Assembly (NCBI GenBank): GCA_002401195.1
Contig: NVSI01000039.1
Location: 1 to 10,178, forward strand
From: Alphaproteobacteria bacterium
GTDB taxonomy: Bacteria > Pseudomonadota > Alphaproteobacteria > Micavibrionales > UBA1664
Length of the DNA stretch: 10,178 nucleotides
Direction: 5' to 3'
In this document: positions 6,462-10,178 of the stretch, piece by piece
Layout of the letters: each line of letters starts with the position of its first letter
How positions within the stretch are numbered: the first letter of the stretch is position 1
Program-made: the position numbers and the translations under genes
The notes under the pieces: generated by a model
The model's database searches: none
Seen by the model: the letters and a program-made list of their open reading frames with translations, nothing else
What the model was told of the DNA's origin: nothing

Positions 6462-7658
6462 TTATATATTCGCAAGAGCAATCACTTCGCCTTGCCAGCC
6501 TGTCGCGCGAATAGCGGTTTCAATCTCGACACTAAAAGTCGACGAAATCGCTATTACAATTTTATCTTGATCTTGCTTTCGGCTTTCCAATAAAGACGGC
6601 CCATGCTTAATGGACTTATTCAGCCCCGCATACTGAAGGCCCTCTTTGTTTTTATTGCTGTCTAAATAAGCCTCAAATTGTCCATCCAACAAAGACCCAA
6701 CGGTCAAACCAAACGACCCCGCGCCCCACAGGTAAAGCTCTTTACCTTCGCTAGCGGACGACAACGCATCCAACCAACGCTGTTTTTGACCGCGAATTTT
6801 ATCCAAATTAAAGGCATTCGGTGGTAAAATATCTGGCAAAGCATTTGGAGCCTCGGATTCTTTTTGGAAGAACCCGATCATATTGCCCGCTTCACTCAAC
6901 TCCAAACCAACCATAAGCCATCCATTTTTTTTCGCCAAAGCCTGAATGGACGCTTTAGAAAATACGTGAATGTGCTCAACATGAAATGGATCAAGCTTTC
7001 CTTCTTTGATAAACCAATCCAAGCACGGTGTTTCATGAATTAAGTACGCCCCTGGCGCCGCAACTTTCGCGGCAGCATTAAAAAAATCAGTTTGATCTGG
7101 GATATGCTCAACAACATGACGTGAAAAAATCATGTCATATTTTGTATCAATGCCCCGCACTGTTTCAGCAGTAAAGAATGCGTCACGAACTTCAAATCCT
7201 TTTTCTTCTGACTTCTTACTTGTCAGAGAATTCGGCTCAAACCCCAAAAATGTCGCATCCGATAAAAATGCATCCAAATCAGATAACATTTCACCATCCG
7301 AACTTCCAACTTCCAAAACATTAAGGCCCTCGCCTTTCTTTGGATGCTTATCAAGATATTGTGGCAAAACAGAAATAAAATATTTACGAAAAGTTTCACC
7401 TATTGAGCCCTCCGCCGGCGTGTAGTAATGAGACGAATATAACTTTTCAAGCAATTCCTCGCTATACTCCGCCTGAAAACAATGCCCAGACACAGGAGAA
7501 TAATAAAAATCCAACGCAACACGAACTTGATCAAGCTCAGCGTTCACACTCATCGGATGTTGAAAAACCGGGAACTGTGGAAAGTTTAAAAGATGCTCAA
7601 CTTCATTCGTCCCCGTTATAGGGCAAGAAACTTCTTCTTTGTGTGCCGGTATACTCAT
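6462..7658 (-). CDS. SAM-dependent methyltransferase, NDP-sugar C-methyltransferase-like (three-part)
   Basis: 398 residues in the layout of the TylCIII/NovU/TcaB9 sugar C-methyltransferases (Methyltransf_13 / class I core / Methyltransf_14). An N-terminal region carries CPITG (C12) and SGHCFQ (C60). The class I core has VLEVGSSDGEML (114-125, SAM loop), FEPN (140-143, acidic residue binding the ribose) and HVVEHIPD (181-188). A C-terminal Rossmann-like domain begins at YLWGAGSFGLTV (about 309-320) and has YLDSNKNKEG (331-340). The family normally has four zinc-binding cysteines at the N-terminus; only two of the expected positions are Cys here, so the zinc site looks degraded. It probably methylates a sugar or sugar-linked group; the methylation site is unknown. 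The ATG is followed by the first expected family motif, supporting this start despite the 56-nt overlap with the HAD gene and a weak ribosome binding site. Confidence 0.85.
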   Translation of the reverse strand: MSIPAHKEEVSCPITGTNEVEHLLNFPQFPVFQHPMSVNAELDQVRVALDFYYSPVSGHCFQAEYSEELLEKLYSSHYYTPAEGSIGETFRKYFISVLPQYLDKHPKKGEGLNVLEVGSSDGEMLSDLDAFLSDATFLGFEPNSLTSKKSEEKGFEVRDAFFTAETVRGIDTKYDMIFSRHVVEHIPDQTDFFNAAAKVAAPGAYLIHETPCLDWFIKEGKLDPFHVEHIHVFSKASIQALAKKNGWLMVGLELSEAGNMIGFFQKESEAPNALPDILPPNAFNLDKIRGQKQRWLDALSSASEGKELYLWGAGSFGLTVGSLLDGQFEAYLDSNKNKEGLQYAGLNKSIKHGPSLLESRKQDQDKIVIAISSTFSVEIETAIRATGWQGEVIALANI

Positions 7659-8289
7659 AATGAATAAAATCCAAACCTGTATTACGAGCCAATTGCCCGT
7701 CTGTTGTTAAATCGTCGCCCACTATAACAGCACGAACTTCGCCTCGCAAGCGTTGATACTCTTTAATAACATGCGGGTCAGGTTTTAATTTACAGGCCTT
7801 ATTTCGAGGATCCAGAATGATGATTTCATCGACGATTTCTTTCAAATTTAACGCTTCAATTTTCAGGGATTGCCGTTCCTTTTCACCATTTGTAACGACA
7901 ATAATTTCATGTCGTCCAGCATTATGAATTTTCTTCAACAGCGGCCTTAACGATTGCTCTTGCACAAGGTTTTTAGGGTCATATCGCTGATAAAACGAAA
8001 TCAAATCGGGCAAAACACCCGAATTCAAGCCATAAAACTCAATGAAATCATTAAACAAACAGCGATAATGAGGACCTTTTTTATCTTTGACATCCCAAAT
8101 CCATAGCGCCATCTCTTTGGCTTTCTTATCACTCTCGCCTAAAACATGGCGCGCCATGTCCAAAAAGGCAAAAAAATCATAATCAAATCGATCATAAATC
8201 GTGTGGTCCAAATCAATGAAAATTCGAGAATACCCCACCAGAGCCATTTCAAGTTTTTGAGTGTTTTTAGGCTGGGATAAATTCTTCAT
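7603..8289 (-). CDS. HAD-superfamily hydrolase (YjjG/NANP-like phosphatase)
   Basis: 228 residues from the chosen ATG. All four HAD motifs are visible: motif I FIDLDHTIYD with nucleophile D26 and acid D28, motif II TNG at 133-135, motif III lysine in KLKPDP (K169), and motif IV VGDD (191-193). The helical stretch between motifs I and II is a C1-type cap, as in YjjG and N-acylneuraminate-9-phosphatase. The role is probably dephosphorylation of a sugar or small-molecule phosphate; standard pseudaminate synthesis needs no such step. The start is uncertain. ATG 8289 overlaps the ATP-grasp gene by 23 nt and has GGCGG 4 nt upstream. ATG 8247 would leave a 19-nt gap and begin 9 residues before motif I, without a ribosome binding site. 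The open frame reaches 8346 but that start overlaps too far. The 3' end overlaps the methyltransferase by 56 nt. Confidence 0.87.
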   Translation of the reverse strand: MKNLSQPKNTQKLEMALVGYSRIFIDLDHTIYDRFDYDFFAFLDMARHVLGESDKKAKEMALWIWDVKDKKGPHYRCLFNDFIEFYGLNSGVLPDLISFYQRYDPKNLVQEQSLRPLLKKIHNAGRHEIIVVTNGEKERQSLKIEALNLKEIVDEIIILDPRNKACKLKPDPHVIKEYQRLRGEVRAVIVGDDLTTDGQLARNTGLDFIHYEYTGTQRRSFLPYNGDE

Positions 8290-9178
8290 AAAACCGCCAT
8301 ATAATTTTCTGATCCGCGATGTCGCGGTCTTTGGGATATTCATCATTTAAAAATAGCGCAATGCTTTCTGCAGCGACATTAAAGCCAGCCTGCGCACAAA
8401 ACAGATAACTTCCTGACAGACGTGGGTTGATTTCCGACAAAAGAAGTCGACCTGTTTTGTCGCATTCAAAGATTTGAATATTAATTGGCCCCTTAAAATC
8501 GAGTGCTTCAACGCATTTTTTACACAAATCCAGAATGTCTTGGCGGACGTCAATTTGACCAACGGTGCTCACCCCTTTTGCGCTCAACCTTTTACGCGGC
8601 AACCCAAAAATCCATTCCCCGTTTTTACCTGTCAAAACATCAATCGTATACTCCATACCTCGAATATTTTCCTGAAACATCCCTTCTGTTTTTTTCGAAA
8701 AATAATCCCATTCGTCTTGTGTCGTGATCACACTATGCCCGTTTCCACCACGTCCTGATCTTGGCTTGTAATACGCAGGAAACGTTGTCGCTAATTCAAC
8801 ACAAGGAATGTCATTTTCTTTACAAAACTTATGGAACTCAATTTTGTCATCTGTGATTTGAATTGCTTCGGCACAACTGATAAAAATTTTATCTTTTAAA
8901 ACATCAGGAAGATGTCCCCAACGTTCGGACAGCAATACCAACTCCTCATCAATATAAGGAAAAAATACGTCGAATTGATTCGATTTTTCGACCAAGAAAT
9001 TAATGTATCCTTGCTTATTTTTAATCAATGGCGCCCGCCAAAAATCATCTGCAAAAAACTGCCCCGTTGGGTGCTCCCCTGCATCCATTCCAATAACAAA
9101 ATGCCCCTCGGCCTGAATGCTTTTTATGATACTGGGGGCGACTGCCGTTCCCATTGCACTTAACAAAATCCGCGCCAT
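8267..9178 (-). CDS. ATP-grasp carboxylate-amine ligase (CarB/PylC-like)
   Basis: 303 residues with a complete ATP-grasp layout. A pre-ATP-grasp Rossmann-like domain occupies residues 1-95 (MARILLSAMG start, VIGMDAGEHPTG). The ATP-binding lysine sits in YYKPRSGRGGNG (136-147, with its Gly-rich loop), followed by QENIRGMEYTIDV (169-181), GPINIQIFE (230-238) and the metal-binding SEINPRLSGS (E249, N251). The family activates a carboxylate as an acyl-phosphate and joins it to an amine or other nucleophile. In this operon a plausible acceptor is an amino group of a sugar intermediate, or a small metabolite used as substituent; the substrate cannot be read from sequence. The ATG has a good ribosome binding site, AAGGA at 9186-9190 with 7-nt spacing, lying inside the end of the preceding gene. 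All key catalytic residues look present, and size is normal for the family. Confidence 0.88.
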   Translation of the reverse strand: MARILLSAMGTAVAPSIIKSIQAEGHFVIGMDAGEHPTGQFFADDFWRAPLIKNKQGYINFLVEKSNQFDVFFPYIDEELVLLSERWGHLPDVLKDKIFISCAEAIQITDDKIEFHKFCKENDIPCVELATTFPAYYKPRSGRGGNGHSVITTQDEWDYFSKKTEGMFQENIRGMEYTIDVLTGKNGEWIFGLPRKRLSAKGVSTVGQIDVRQDILDLCKKCVEALDFKGPINIQIFECDKTGRLLLSEINPRLSGSYLFCAQAGFNVAAESIALFLNDEYPKDRDIADQKIIWRFYEEFIPA

Positions 9179-10178
9179 TTAATTATCCTTTATAAATTTA
9201 ATAAATTGACCTTGTTGTTCTTTGTTTTTAAATTTTAGACCTTCAAATAATTTGATTGACGCCTCATTTTCACTGTGAATATAAGCATAGATTTCACGAC
9301 AAGGAAAGAGTGAGAGGCCCTGTTCCAACGCTTTTAAAGCGAGCCCTTTTCCTCGAAACTCTTTACCAATCGCGACCGAGACCTCACAATCGTCGCCCAC
9401 GTTATCAAAGCGTAAAAAGCCCGCATCTTGCCCTTTATACGAGACAATAAAAAATGACATCGGATTACGAATACGTTTTTGCATGTAATTTTCATGCTCT
9501 GTCATTGTTGGCGGCTCTACATTTTTGTAAAACTTCCTTGTCTCCGCATCCTGCAACCCATAGATGAAATTAGAATCTTCCATACGCGCCTGGCGCAAAG
9601 ACAAATCACCACCTACATACGAACACAGGAATGAATCGAGATAACAACGCGGTTCTCCGCCTAAAATACCGATATTATGATCTGACAGTTCATTCAACAT
9701 GTTCTCATTTTGCGTTAAACTCGTAAACATCTCTAAAAAATTCTTTGACGAAAACTCATCGATACGCCCCGCATTATAAATTGCGCAACTCCGTTCAAAA
9801 TAATCAATGTTCGGTTTTTGATTGTCTGCATACTCGTACACCATCGACGGCAAACCCAACACCGCGCGCTCATATATATTTCCACCGCCGGCGCCAATTG
9901 CAAAATCACACATGGACATCACGCTTGCCAAATCATCTGCATTTAACGCATAGAAAAATTCAACTTCATGACAGCCTTTAAAACGATCAATAACATCTTG
10001 TATTTCCGATTGCAGGCGCGGGCTTAACACAACGAACGCCTTTATTTTTTTAGGGATCGGCCTCAGCGCCTCTAAAATTTTTGCCGTAAATAATTTCGGA
10101 TCATCATACCCAAAACTTATAAAAACATTCGATATACAGGAACAATGCGCCCACGGAGAAACATTTAAAAATGCCTCA
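9179..10178 (-). CDS. pseG: PseG-PseH fusion: UDP-sugar hydrolase fused to GNAT N-acetyltransferase (5' end cut by window)
   Basis: The frame stays open to the right edge, giving 332 visible residues with the N-terminus missing; GTG at 10030 lies inside the conserved domain and is not the start. Visible residues 17-190 are the C-terminal half of PseG, the MurG-like GT-B hydrolase that removes UDP from UDP-2,4-diacetamido-2,4,6-trideoxy-altropyranose. I see ISFGYDDP (PseG usually has SFGG-DP), then AIGAGGGNIYER at about 93-104 and GLPSMVYEYADNQ, the PseG nucleotide-binding region. Residues 191-332 form a GNAT domain with the acetyl-CoA loop RGKG (275-278) and NEASIKLFEGLKF; this fits PseH, which N-acetylates the 4-amino group one step before PseG. 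The order is thus hydrolase first, acetyltransferase second. The PseG catalytic His is in the missing part. The stop TAA directly abuts the next ATG. A legionaminic-type (LegG/LegH) substrate cannot be excluded. Confidence 0.88.
   Translation of the reverse strand, partial: EAFLNVSPWAHCSCISNVFISFGYDDPKLFTAKILEALRPIPKKIKAFVVLSPRLQSEIQDVIDRFKGCHEVEFFYALNADDLASVMSMCDFAIGAGGGNIYERAVLGLPSMVYEYADNQKPNIDYFERSCAIYNAGRIDEFSSKNFLEMFTSLTQNENMLNELSDHNIGILGGEPRCYLDSFLCSYVGGDLSLRQARMEDSNFIYGLQDAETRKFYKNVEPPTMTEHENYMQKRIRNPMSFFIVSYKGQDAGFLRFDNVGDDCEVSVAIGKEFRGKGLALKALEQGLSLFPCREIYAYIHSENEASIKLFEGLKFKNKEQQGQFIKFIKDN
9186..9190 (-). promoter_or_regulatory. Ribosome binding site AAGGA of the ATP-grasp gene
   Basis: AAGGA on the minus strand lies 7 nt before ATG 9178 and inside the last codons of the PseG-PseH gene. 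It supports the ATG as the start and independent ribosome loading despite zero intergenic space. Confidence 0.65.

Noticed and set aside
8290..8346. Longer HAD gene starting at ATG 8346
   Set aside because: It would overlap the ATP-grasp gene by 80 nt, has no ribosome binding site, and the added residues match nothing in the HAD family.
8691..8702. AT-rich palindrome around TTCGAA
   Set aside because: Low-complexity sequence inside the ATP-grasp gene; expected by chance in AT-rich DNA.
10028..10030. GTG as start of a shorter PseG-PseH protein
   Set aside because: The frame continues upstream to the window edge with conserved PseG sequence (ISFGYDDP), so the GTG is internal.

Overview
The window is one uninterrupted block of ten genes, all on the minus strand, so transcription runs from the right edge (10178) to the left edge (1). 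Gaps are zero to 24 bases or the genes overlap (TAATG, TGATG and TTGA junctions). I see no tRNA, rRNA, CRISPR array, insertion sequence, internal promoter or terminator. The layout is that of a surface-glycan operon in an AT-leaning Gram-negative bacterium. A proteobacterium is likely; an alphaproteobacterium is a weak guess from gene style only.

Right part (10178 to 5232): the start is cut off by the window edge. First comes a PseG glycosyl-hydrolase fused to a PseH-like GNAT acetyltransferase, then an ATP-grasp ligase, a HAD-family phosphatase, a sugar C-methyltransferase-like SAM enzyme and a PseI/NeuB-family nonulosonic acid synthase. PseG, PseH and PseI mark the pseudaminic acid (or a close nonulosonic acid) pathway. 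PseB, PseC and the CMP-transferase PseF are not here; they would be expected upstream, beyond 10178.

Middle part (5232 to 2908): a LmbE/PIG-L zinc deacetylase, a CitE-like HpcH/HpaI-family lyase and a second GNAT acyltransferase follow, joined by near-zero or overlapping junctions. Deacetylase, possible acyl-CoA-forming enzyme and CoA-dependent acyltransferase could together remove one N-acyl group and install another on the sugar. This is the most interesting hypothesis in the window, and it is inference.

Left part (2908 to 36): a KpsS-like capsule/surface-carbohydrate GT-B protein is the best candidate transferase for the finished sugar. The last gene fuses a nucleotidyltransferase-like domain to a thymidylate-kinase-like P-loop domain and has no obvious assigned role. 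A perfect 11-bp inverted repeat lies inside the CitE-like gene.

Several starts are uncertain. One gene almost certainly starts at TTG behind a GGAGG ribosome binding site, so TTG starts must be taken seriously at other genes here too.
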